Shown here one piece after another: positions 9,995 through 20,048 of a DNA stretch of 64,000 nt. The position numbers and the translations under genes are program-made. Position 1 is the first letter of the stretch; every line of letters begins with the position of its first letter. The notes beneath the pieces are model-generated. The model had not been told where the DNA came from. It did not search any database and worked only from the letters and a program-made list of their open reading frames with translations. Source of the stretch: Austropuccinia psidii (taxonomy: Eukaryota; Basidiomycota; Pucciniomycetes; Pucciniales; Sphaerophragmiaceae); the NCBI GenBank assembly GCA_023105745.1, contig JALGQZ010000017.1:1212001-1276000 (forward strand). Direction: 5' to 3'.

Positions 9995-10068
9995 ATGTTG
10001 GTGTGAGGCAGAAGAACAATGCGGTTCTGGCTGAGTATTGCTATTGATTGAATTGTCAAACTCAGTCG
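9995..10068. repeat. Direct repeat, right copy (partner 6972-7045)
   Basis: GTGTGAGGCAGAAGAACAA...GGCTGAGTATTGCTATTG...AATTGTCAAACTCAGTC matches the segment at 6975-7045 in the same orientation. See the left copy for context. Confidence 0.6.
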
Positions 10069-11928
10069 AATCCCCTTTGTTTCCTTACATAGCCACCCGA
10101 TACCCCAGGAGGGTGGTTGTGAGGCCCTCGTTGAATCTGCATTGTGGGTGCAATGCACAAGTGACCCATGCAGAAATGCACCCGGTGCATTTGGTCACAA
10201 GTGACTGCGGCGGGATTACCGGCCGTATGGCCTGGTAATAGTGTTTGAACAAAGGGGGGGCTGTAAGACAAGTGAATACAGCGTGAGCTTGCCTCGACCC
10301 ATTGCTCAGGTTTGCTTTCGGGTCATAATTGAAATGCTCAGTGGCTGAACATTTTAATGGCACAGTGATTGAACTATTGATATAACAATATCAAATGCAC
10401 CATGCTGAGCCATTGCTCAGTCGTTTTTGTATGCCCACAATCTGAGCATTTGGCACAGCATCGGGTGACATTTCAGCCAGCTGCAGCATTTCACACGCTT
10501 TGGTGAAGTGCTCCAAACTGAGTCTTCCAATGAGCTATTGCAAAAATCGTTCATTCCATGGCTTTACTGAGCACTTTCACACGGTCCTTTTGACCATGAC
10601 ATGCTCAGCTTGCATGTGCAAATTGGGTGAAACACAATGCTGAGCATGTGGCACATGAGATACGTATATGAAAACGATTGCATTGGCTATATGCATGCAG
10701 GCTGAAGTAGTATTACACCTTCCTAATCTGTACAGCCAACAATGTAGTACGCAGCAGGGCTGGATATGCGGTCCCAAATCGGTCTGAAGTACAACTTCAT
10801 TAAAAAAACATTTGGTCGTACTGGAACTTGCGAGATATGTAATCACTATGTCCTCATTAAGTACCATACCTGATAAGGTCATTGTCAGTTGCAGTCTAAC
10901 CGGGATTTAATTCAATAAAAATTGTATTCCGTTATTCAAAATATTTTGTTATCATCTCTTTTTCTCACTGCTCAAAACAAAATCTTATCAATTTTAAATT
11001 GTGTTTGTTATAATTTCAAGTGAACATCCTTTATTGTAGTTCGCAAAGGACATGTATTAAGCAACAATGAATTGTAAGTGGGATTAAGGAACCTATGAGT
11101 CATTGTAGCTATAATTGATGAATTAAATAGTCGTTTAATTGGAATGAGTTTTTGGAAAGATTGTATATTTGTGCTCATTATAAACAAATGAGAATTAATG
11201 AAAATGATTAAAAAATTATAAATAAAAATGATAAAACATTTGAGATACGTGAGATGTTGCGCGAAATAATTAGTTGGGATTTATTCAGTGCGTAGTTGCT
11301 ATTTGATTGGTCAGTTTCAGTTCCGCGCGTAAAAAAAAACGCGTTGGAACTGTTATTTCTGGTAGAATTAACAACCTAAATCAGTTTAGCCAAACTGCAC
11401 GGAATAACCGACATGACAGCTTTGGTACGCAGTACACCTTTGTAAATGTATGCTGCAGGGCAGAGCAAAAGCTGTTCAGCAATGTAACATGCAATCACGT
11501 CATATATCTCAACTGCATCCCTTTGATGCACCTTGTTGGACAGCTCTGCCTAACTCTGGCACCGATGCGCGTGTAATCCAAGTTAATGTAAGTGGGTGAT
11601 ATCGGGGCAAACTTTGACTGGCCGCATGTGCTCATTGGCGGGCAGCCACACACTTTCTCATATGCACCACCCGACGGGTCATACGCAGGCAACTTTCACA
11701 CGCCTGGAAGACATTTCACTGCCAGTCTTCCGACTGGCTATTTTCTTGGTCGGGTGGTCAGCTGCACTGCAGACGCTCACCCGCTTGCGCATGGAAACCT
11801 GAGGTCAATCAGTATGGATTTTCTTCAGCCTCATCCGCATTAGAATAATCCCGGCCCATGATTGTGTCGGGATCTCCCACTCCGGGTCATTTTCTGCACG
11901 TTCTCAAGCGCCTGACGCAATCAAACTC

Positions 11929-11954
11929 ATGTTCGGTGGCACGCCACCGAACAT
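11929..11954. other. Perfect palindrome, 12-bp arms, GTWCG-TGGC class (copy 2 of 4)
   Basis: ATGTTCGGTGGC, a 2-base centre, then GCCACCGAACAT. It is the best-formed of the four related palindromes and lies 526 bp upstream of the SNF2-type start codon. Confidence 0.75.
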
Positions 11955-12065
11955 ATCTTACCCGCCCACACACACACATCTCTACAGTGAGTTTGCCCTT
12001 TGAAACCGCCAACATTGCCCAGTAGGTCCCTGTGTGAAAATTAACCTGGGGATGATACGCTCATT

Positions 12066-12087
12066 GTTCGCTGTCACACCAGCGAAC
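12066..12087. other. Palindrome of the GTWCG-TGGC class (copy 3 of 4)
   Basis: GTTCGCTG, six bases, then CAGCGAAC. The outer arms match perfectly; the inner TGGC/GCCA core is degraded by substitutions. It lies 137 bp right of copy 2, in the same intergenic region upstream of the SNF2-type gene. Confidence 0.6.
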
Positions 12088-12454
12088 ATGACTGCATGCC
12101 TCTAATATGCCCTCCACAATAACTTGCTCCAACCCACCCAATTTCGGATATGCTAATGTCAACCTTGTTCCACCAAAGGTTTTGTACCTTGCTGCAGATC
12201 CAGCAAAATATCGGTGCACCCACATTTTGGCCACCTTGCCTTGATATATGCCCCAAATTGGATATGAAAATTGTCAGCCCAAGATGCCCACCCCCATCAA
12301 GACCATGCACGTAACCACAGGCCATCCCCCTTTTGGCCTGTTGCTGCCACTCATATAAGTTCCCCACCTGCGCTTATTCCTCTTCATTCCCTTTAGCTAA
12401 CCCTTCCCGATCATATAATTCTCAACTGTCCCCAAATAATTGAACATAGCCATA

Positions 12455-14887
12455 ATGTCAACCCCTTCACAACCACTTTGCATTGGGATGATTAATATTT
12501 GTATTCAAATAAATAGTGATATAACCTTAAAGCCTGAGAATTCCCACTTAGGTTCTTGGATTATCCTATGGCACAATCAACACAACATATTCGTATATCT
12601 CCCCAATCACCAGCATGCTATTGGCTCTCTCCCGGGAACCCTTTCCCAAACGTTGATACCATTCCTTGGGGCACCAAAAACGTTCATGCACTGTGGTCCT
12701 GGTGGGGCATGGATTGAAAATTGCCAATCCAATCCTACTCAAATATTATTTGTTGAGGGAGTATTTATGACTGATGCCAATGATCCCTCCTCATCTCAGA
12801 AACCCAATCTAGCATTGATGTTCTTCACATGGTATCCAAACATTCTATTCATAATGGAAAGCTTTCGAACACAAGATTTCAAGCTTAAAATGCCCAAAGA
12901 ATATGACTGTACTACTCATTGTCAATGTCAACTCTTTACTCCAACATTTCCCGCTTCAAACTTGACGCCTGCTTCATATCCTGCTGTTTCATCATTGATT
13001 TCCAAGCAAAAACTGATACAATTACCCAGTGGATCAGACCTCCCCATGATGACCCCGCCCCATGCCATTATTCAAACCCCCCTCCTCCCTCCTCAAAAGA
13101 CCGGACTAGCGTTTCTCTGGGATCGAGAAATCCCCAATGGCCAATCAGCCCGTAACCTTTGGGCCACCTCACCCCCAGGATCCACTTTCAATGCCAGGCA
13201 CATCATTACAAACAAGGTCGTTAGCTCATTTGAATCCCTTTTGACAAATACCCCTCTTGGAGGCCTGCTCGCGGATGATATGGGATTAGGTAAAACCATT
13301 CAGGCCATTGCTCTAATTGGTACCTCCAAGGAGCGGATGATTGCAAACCCCCATCGCTCCACGCCCACCATGATAATCTGCCCCCCTCGCTTAATTACCA
13401 ACTGGCAATCAGAAATATCCAAGCATGCTCAGGCTGGAGCGCTGCATTCCAAAATCTACCATGGTTCCACTCGTCACTCATTATCCAAAGACGACATCTT
13501 AAAATATGATATCATCATCACTTCTTACAATACTATCACCCAAGAATTTAAGCAAACCAATCCCTCTACATCATTCATTTTTCAAATCAATTGGCATCGT
13601 ATAATCTTGGATGAAGCACAGTGAGTGGCTGATCTTAAATGATTCAAATTACCTTTTATATCCAATAACCCTTGCCCCCTCTTATAGCTATATTCGCTCT
13701 CAATACACTGCCACTCACCGTGCCATTAATAGCCTCCTTTCATCCCGTCGAATATGTTTAACGGGCACACCTATTCACAACACCATTTATGACCTTTTGG
13801 GCATAATATCATTCATCACTCAACCCCAGAGCGCCGATCAAGATAACTGGTCACCATTCATCCTGAGTAGTCTTTCAAAAGGTTGCAATGATATTTTGCA
13901 TTTGGCATTGCGGCATTTAAGTTTGCGCCGCACCAAAACCACACATCTCAAATCCCTCCCCACTATTAGCCATCATTATGAGCTGCTCCCACTCAACCCG
14001 ACCATGCAGCAAGAATATTCCACATTATATGAAGAATTCCTATCATCCAAAAGCAAAGGACCAGGAGAGTTTTTCAGAAATATTAATAAGCTGCGAATAT
14101 GTTGTAGCCATCACATCATGCTTAACACCATTGCGGAGGCGGAGTTGGAAGACCCCGAGGGCAGGAGCACTCAGGATAACTCCCCAAGAATCACACGAAC
14201 TATTGTGGATGTGGAAACATGCATGATGAGTAGTAAAATTGCACACCTCCTACAAAGCTTAATGAAGAACAAACAAACAAGGTGTGGTCCGACGAAATCG
14301 GTGGTTTATACCCAATGGACCCAATTTCTTGATTTGTGCGTTGATTCTAATATGCATCCATTACCAATTGACTCCATCTGACTTTTTTATATTGTAGAAT
14401 TGGTATTGCTCTTGCCCATCACTCTATCCTTTCAGCACGAATTGATGGAACAATTACACCACGAGCGCAGGACAAGGCGCTTGAGAATTTCTTCAATAAT
14501 CCTGAGTGTGAAGTACTCATTGCATCCATTGCCGCGGCTGGAACTGGCCTCAATATAACTTGTGCTAATATAGTCTATTTAATGGTGAGGGGCCCCCCAA
14601 AATTCTCCCCTGATTTTCGGACCCTGACATCCACATTTCCAGGAGCCCAATTGGAACCCAGCCATTGAGGCTCAGGCTGTTGATTGTCTACAACGTATTG
14701 GCCAACAACGACCTGTACAGGTCATCCACTATATCACTCCTCATTCAGTTGAGGTCAACATGCGGAAGGTACCTTTCAAGCTCATCTTTCACTTGATTGT
14801 ATTACTATTCTGAAATCCTTCCTTATGGGAATGCCATATTCCAATCACCAATAGGTCCAAGAAAAGAAAAAATCATTAACTGCGTGA
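12455..14887 (+). CDS. SNF2-family ATP-dependent helicase-like protein, five exons
   Basis: Exons 12455-13620, 13688-14335, 14398-14584, 14643-14768 and 14855-14887 join with GT-AG introns and kept phases to give 719 residues. The start is the ATG at 12455; no upstream in-frame ATG is apparent. Motifs in order: Walker A GLLADDMGLGKTIQ (~270), motif Ia IICPPRLITNW, DEAH formed across intron 1 (~386), LTGTP (motif III), then in the C-terminal lobe VVYTQWTQFLDL, IDGTIT, AAGTGLNIT (motif V) and QRIGQQRPVQV (motif VI). Such proteins use ATP to move along DNA and remodel nucleosomes or repair complexes; the ~240-residue N-terminus is unrecognised. Oddity: motif VI reads VDCLQRIGQ where the family has an Arg at the Cys position, explicable as one C-to-T change. 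It lies just left of an inverted-repeat element and may be a host gene or a transposon-amplified copy. Confidence 0.82.
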
Positions 14888-15275
14888 GCCTTACTGATAT
14901 TATATGATTTGTGATTGACAAATTTGATAACTCCTGTTGACTCTGGCACAGGTCCACAATTATGAACACCATGAGCTGGATCGAACTTCTTCAATATTTC
15001 CTCAATGAAAATGAGCAATAGAGTATTATTGCTAAGGGAGACGGTGATACATTTCAATTCATATTGTCTATATTCTAACATATTTAGCAAGTTGTTGCAT
15101 CCTTAAGAGATAATAATCAGATTTTATTACACCTGCCCAAATCATTCACAAAATTTTAATTTGTCACAGTGCTATACCGTGACAAATTACTAAGTTATTG
15201 CAGAGCATCACCATTAGGCCTAATAACTGGCATGTCAAGTATCTTGAGGGCGCTAGTCTGCATCTTACTACAGCC
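14888..15275. other. Spacer between SNF2-type gene and left inverted repeat
   Basis: About 390 bp. It contains a short inverted repeat, AATTTGTCACAG and CCGTGACAAATT, near 15157-15187. The minus strand has an 81-codon open frame without a recognised domain. Presumably it includes the 3' UTR of the SNF2-type gene. Confidence 0.4.
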
Positions 15276-16327
15276 TTTGTGTGAGCCTTAGAGGTAATTT
15301 CATATACCCAAAAGACCACAAATATAAAAAATAACATATTAATATGAATAAAATAAATTTATTTATATTATTAAAATAAAAATCAAAATATAAATATAAA
15401 ATTATATTAAAAAATAAAAAATTAATTATAATTTAAAAATAAAAATACATTAAATTTTGTAAATATAAAATTACATTTATACTTGAAAAATTTAAGTAAA
15501 AATGAAATTTTAACAAAATTGTGAAAAAATAAATAAATTTGGAAAAAAGTTAAATAAAATTTATTATAACTTTTTATCCAATAAATAAACATATAAAATT
15601 TATTTCACCATTGGATTCCTCATAAAAAATCAGGTGGGGTCACCTCTGAGTGAAATTCTTGTAACTCAACTCTAAATAAGCTTAAATTAAGTTTTAGTAT
15701 TTTCAATACAAAAGTTGAAAATTCTCAAAACTTTAATTTAATTCACACCACATGTGGTGTTAACCATCAATTTTTGTGTTAAAATTGAGGTGTTGTGTTT
15801 AGTTTAGAAGTTATGAGGAATTGAAGTATTTTCAATTGAATTCAATTGAAATGTCAAAATGTGCGCGTGTATTACATAAGTGAACTTTGATTTACATATG
15901 AGGTGTCAATTATTACTGTATTGTACTGTACAATTGAATTGAATTACATATGTAAATTATAAGTATAATACATGATGAGGAATTAAAGGAAAAATAAATT
16001 GGAAAGATTAAATTTGGGGGGGAAAAGGAACTCCAGCTCTGAGGGGGAGCTAGACCCCCAAAATCCTTGCTGACAGGCGTGGGATGTCAAAATTCACGCA
16101 AAAGTTCATCACTTTTGGCCTGGAATTGAGTCACAGGGTCTGTGGACTCAATTGATGATGAGGTTTTGATACCAACTGGGGTAGTTTTAGCTGTTGCCAA
16201 GACGGTAAAACTACCCTTAAGATAAAACCATCAGAGTAAAAACAGTTTTGACTGGTTTCTACGACTCTGACACACATTCTGACGTGGTTTGAAGGCTCTA
16301 GGCCTGGTATTGCTATAGTAATGGCTG
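15276..16327. repeat. Left copy of ~1.05-kb inverted repeat
   Basis: Starts near TTTGTGTGAGCC and includes TTTCATATACCCAAAAGACC, an AT-rich middle, then GGAGCTAGACCCCC, CTTGCTGACAGGCGTGG, GGCCTGGAATTGAGTCACAG and ends near TGCTATAGTAAT. Each of these phrases has a complement in the right copy in mirrored order. Divergence and small indels show the copies are old or long separated. Confidence 0.85.
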
Positions 16328-17102
16328 ATTTAAGGGTCTAAAATGGCTAAAAATGGCTTAAAACCAGCCCTTTTTGGTCTAAACCAGGGTTCAATGATGC
16401 CATAATTGGCTTTTCTGTTGTCAGACTGTTTTTCACGACTGACAAGAGTAAATTTTACTTTTGGAGTAAGAGAATTGATGGCTATAAAAGAATGTCTTCT
16501 TTGCCCCACTTTTCTCTTCATGTTAGAATCTTTTCCTTTTATTAATTAGTTTAAAACTGTTAAACCAATCAATAAAAGATTCCAACCACCCTTTTTAAAT
16601 CATTTTGAACCTTTTAACCACGTGAAAAAATCATTATAATCATTGTTTGTAACTCTTATAATCATTTTTACCCCTGAACCACCCCAAAAGTGAATTAAAG
16701 CATCTTTCATCACTGTAAACTTTGTCACTTTGTTTCCAAATTCACTCTGGTCACTTTTGGGCGTGTTTTCTCTTTAATATCCTTTTTAAAGACTTTGTTC
16801 TTTAATTAATTGCTTGCAGTTCTTTGCTCAATTAATTCCAATTGAAATTGCTCTTGAAGAAATTTCTTTTGTAGCCTTAAAATATCTCTTGTAGAGTATT
16901 TTTTGGATAAATTTTTATTGTTGGTAAAACAATAAATTTTTATAATATTATTGTTTTATACTAATAAAGTTATAAACAATAAAATTGGCGTGTTTTCTCT
17001 TAAAAATAATATTTCATACTATTTTTAATTGATTTTTACCTTATACAAATTTTGAGGACAGGAAAAGTACTTGATTTTTAATCAAAGTTTCATATCCACA
17101 CC
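16328..17102. other. Spacer between left inverted repeat and the 620-residue gene
   Basis: About 775 bp, AT-rich, presumably the 3' flank of the minus-strand gene ending at 17103. It contains short repeated phrases (AATCATTATAATCATTG, CTCTTATAATCATTTTTACC; TTGGCGTGTTTTCTCTT near 16758 and 16985). No gene seen. Confidence 0.4.
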
Positions 17103-19089
17103 TTACACTTTGAGCCAATCTTGATCAAATACCTGAAATGATAGGCCTTCCGGAATATCACCATCATCTGTCGATCGTAATTCTGGCAATCTATCAATAG
17201 TTTTTTTACCCTTTTTTTTAATCCGATTACAAAACTCTATGTCTCTATCCATTTTCAATACCAAATCATTAAATAACTGGGAGCGCCAGCGTAATCCCAC
17301 TTTGCGGTAAACTTGACGGCCATTTTCCAGTACCTCCTCAGTATCTGAGCATACTCGAGGGTCATTGAATTGTGATGCTAGGATGGGAAATTTAGCCGTA
17401 TCACACCATTCACGACGGCGCTCACAGGTCTGCACATAATCAAGTAGATCATCATCAGACTTGGTCCACAATGAAGAAGAGATACAGTAACTAACTCTTT
17501 GACGAATCTTTGCGAGCTTTTGATTCTCTTTCTTTTTTACCAAATACTCCGCATCCTTTTGAAGAGACTTCCATTCTCTTTTCAAATAAGTGAAATATCG
17601 CTCCATTAAAGCCGCCACGACCCCATAGTTGTTGTGATCCTTGTTCCAACAGTAGTGATGATACTCAGTGCTGACAAGTGCGAGACGGAATGTACGGTAA
17701 AACACCATAGACATCAGCTCGTTGAACGTATGTTGCCATGAGCTCTCCCAGTCCCAAGTGAATCGCTTTAGTCCTAGCTTGTGGAGCTCATTTTCGCAGT
17801 AGCTTTGGAAACCCTGAGACTGAACCTGTGTTGATGGCTCATTGAAAACATCCTCGGGGACATATCCGAGATGACCAGCCACTTGAATTGCAATTTCACG
17901 CTCTTCTGTGCTGGGTGGTGCTGGTAGTGAGGAAAAATCCTTATCCCTAACTTTGAGTAGGAACAGGCAATGTGCGTGTACTGCTGATCTCATTCCATGG
18001 ACATTCTCTGGAAGTTCTGCCTTCAGCCATTTTTGTTGCTCCTTCTGGCTTGCACGTTTCGCCACATTGTGAGCTTTGCGGGCCTGGTTCCTTTGCTGTC
18101 TGACCTCGGATTGTTCAAGCATACTCTGGGCAACGCCCAGCTGAGGATGGGTGAACTCACTATTTGATTGAGTGCCTTGCTCATGCGCTGTGAAATTGTC
18201 CCTCCTTGGTTCATCATTTCTTTCACTTTGAGTCAGAGACATGTTCTCATCCTCATCATCCACCATTCTTTCTCTTGATGTACTGGCATGACCCGTTCTT
18301 GGTTTGGAGGCATATGGATGATGACATCCAGTGACTTTCTCTTTATGGACCAGAGGTGAAGACGCATAAAGTTCATCCCCTGCCATGCAAATCATCAGTT
18401 AACACATCAAAACATTAATGAAGACTGGTCATCCTCACGATCTTCAATTGGCTCCTGAGATCGGACTGACTTGCCTTTAGGTGCCATATCTAACCCATGA
18501 AACAAACATATCAAATTGTGAATAAGTTTCTACTCCAAAATTCAAATGACTTACTTTGATGAAGCGTCAATACTGGATTTCCCTCCGACAGACCGCTCCA
18601 AGATACATTTTCCAAAGGTCTTTTTCGTCGCCCCCCATCCACGCGCCTTTCATCACCCACATGAACCTGAGATCCTGATGGAATATTGAGGGTTGGCTGT
18701 TTACTTTGGCCAAAGGGATCCTGGGATGCGACTGGATTCCGACCGGGATTAAGGAGGAACTCACGTGGAAATTTTGATTGGGGATTAGCGTGTGATGAGA
18801 TTTGAGGTGTGCCTTCTGGCCCCTGAGACACATGAATTTGTGTATTAGTGGGATTCGGGGGAATTGGAGTGACAGAAATATTTGGGATCGACCAAGTGCT
18901 TGAAGTTGGAGCCTTTGGTTTGCCCACATCAATGTTAAGACCTGATACATTCATTGAGGATGCGATAGGGGTTGTGAGAGGAATGTTGGGACTCAATGGT
19001 GACTGTGTTTGAACATATTCTATGCTAGATTCACTATTTGAGTCATGAACAGAACCTGAACGGGATTTATGTGACTTGAAAGATGACAT
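17103..19089 (-). CDS. Unknown 620-residue protein divergent to the Tnp2 transposase, three exons
   Basis: Exons 19089-18555, 18489-18439 and 18379-17103 (minus strand) join with GT-AG introns of 65 and 59 bp and correct phase to give 620 residues with no stop. The N-terminal ~180 residues are Ser/Pro/Asn-rich and low-complexity. The short middle exon begins MAPKGKSVRSQEP. The C-terminal ~300 residues look globular and helical, rich in Trp, Tyr and charged residues (FTWDWESSWQHTFNEL, YHHYCWNKDHNNYGVV, YFTYLKREWKSLQKDAEYL). I recognise no domain. The gene is head-to-head with the transposase at 20049 and inside the same inverted repeats, so it is plausibly the element's accessory protein, as CACTA elements often carry a second DNA-binding gene. 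It could equally be a captured host gene. Confidence 0.65.
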
Positions 19090-20048
19090 AAGGGCCGAAA
19101 AAGTACACTAATATTTTTAACTAGATAAAACACCTCAGTATTATGATAAAATAGAGTGATATGAGATGAAATCTTTTCAAATTTAGAATAGAGAAATTCT
19201 ATGAATAGTTGGAACTAAGTGTTGTGTGGAAGCCGGATAAGACTCTTTTGAGGAGAATCCTCCCTGCCTCCTCTTGAGCTCCTCCGCTTTTGTCGGAAAC
19301 CACCCTGCACGGCCTACCAGCATATAATGTGTTATTTTCTTGATCTGAAAGGGGACCCATCATCCATAAGTAATCATATTTGGTAACATTTCCGCCTCCC
19401 CATTGTCACATTTTGTGAATTATCCAAACTGCCAATATATGCATTGAAATTCCACAACATTGTACATCTGTAAAGGGGTATATTCATGAAGGATTTACCC
19501 ACAAAAGAGACATCACCTTTTCACGAAAGGCAAGACAATCCAAATCACATTCCAACTGATTCAAAGCCCGCCGCACTCAAACCAAATACCAAGACTTTAG
19601 CTGCACTCCAACCCCTTATGTAATAGAGTTATATAGTTATGTCTGTAATAAGGTTTAAACCATGTACGATGGCGTGCCAGCGTACATGGATTAAATGTTA
19701 ATCCCCTCAATTCAATGGTAACACTTCACTAATAGAACCCCCTCAATGGTAAAACCCGCACTATCACAATGTGTAAATAAACTAGAATATGTATGAGCAT
19801 TGAGCAGCATGGCATTTTACCCAATTAAACGCCTAACCAATTCCGCCATCCAGATGAGACATGTTAAACTTTATCCACTGCAGCTCATGCTCCATTACAA
19901 ATGGGATAAAATCCCAGCTGGCTCAAATCATCTCCCCCTTCATAAATAATCACTGAATTTTTTTTCCAATTAATAACACTCCTAAACACTTTCACATCAG
20001 CCATAGATATTTATACACAAACCAACCGTACTCCCAATTCCTGCAACA
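19090..20048. promoter_or_regulatory. Shared divergent promoter region of the 620-residue gene and Tnp2
   Basis: 959 bp between the two divergent start codons. The only structured feature I see is the palindrome at 19660-19689. Fungal promoters have few reliable sequence landmarks and I cannot assign start sites. Confidence 0.4.
19660..19689. other. Palindrome of the GTWCG-TGGC class with extended arms (copy 4 of 4)
   Basis: CCATGTACG, then ATGGCGTGCCA, then GCGTACATGG: outer 9-bp arms pair perfectly, the inner TGGC/GCCA pair too, with one mismatch between. It sits between the two divergent genes of the CACTA-like region. Confidence 0.65.

Larger units (their letters stand above)
10069..12454. 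other. Long intergenic region with clustered TGCTCAG/CTGAGCA motifs
   Basis: No convincing gene. Between about 10300 and 10650 the heptamer TGCTCAG or its complement CTGAGCA recurs roughly eight times, often within one or two bases of a pairing partner. GTGCATTTGGTCACAAGTGAC-like short repeats occur near 10150-10205. The right part (11600-12454) is less AT-rich and holds two palindromes listed separately; it also contains the promoter of the SNF2-type gene. Short open frames here have no domain I recognise. Confidence 0.5.

Noticed and set aside
14845..15090. 81-codon minus-strand frame as a missing piece of the family-A gypsy pol
   Set aside because: Its sequence does not resemble gypsy RT and it overlaps the last SNF2-type exon region; no continuation of the cut gypsy was found left of the inverted repeat.
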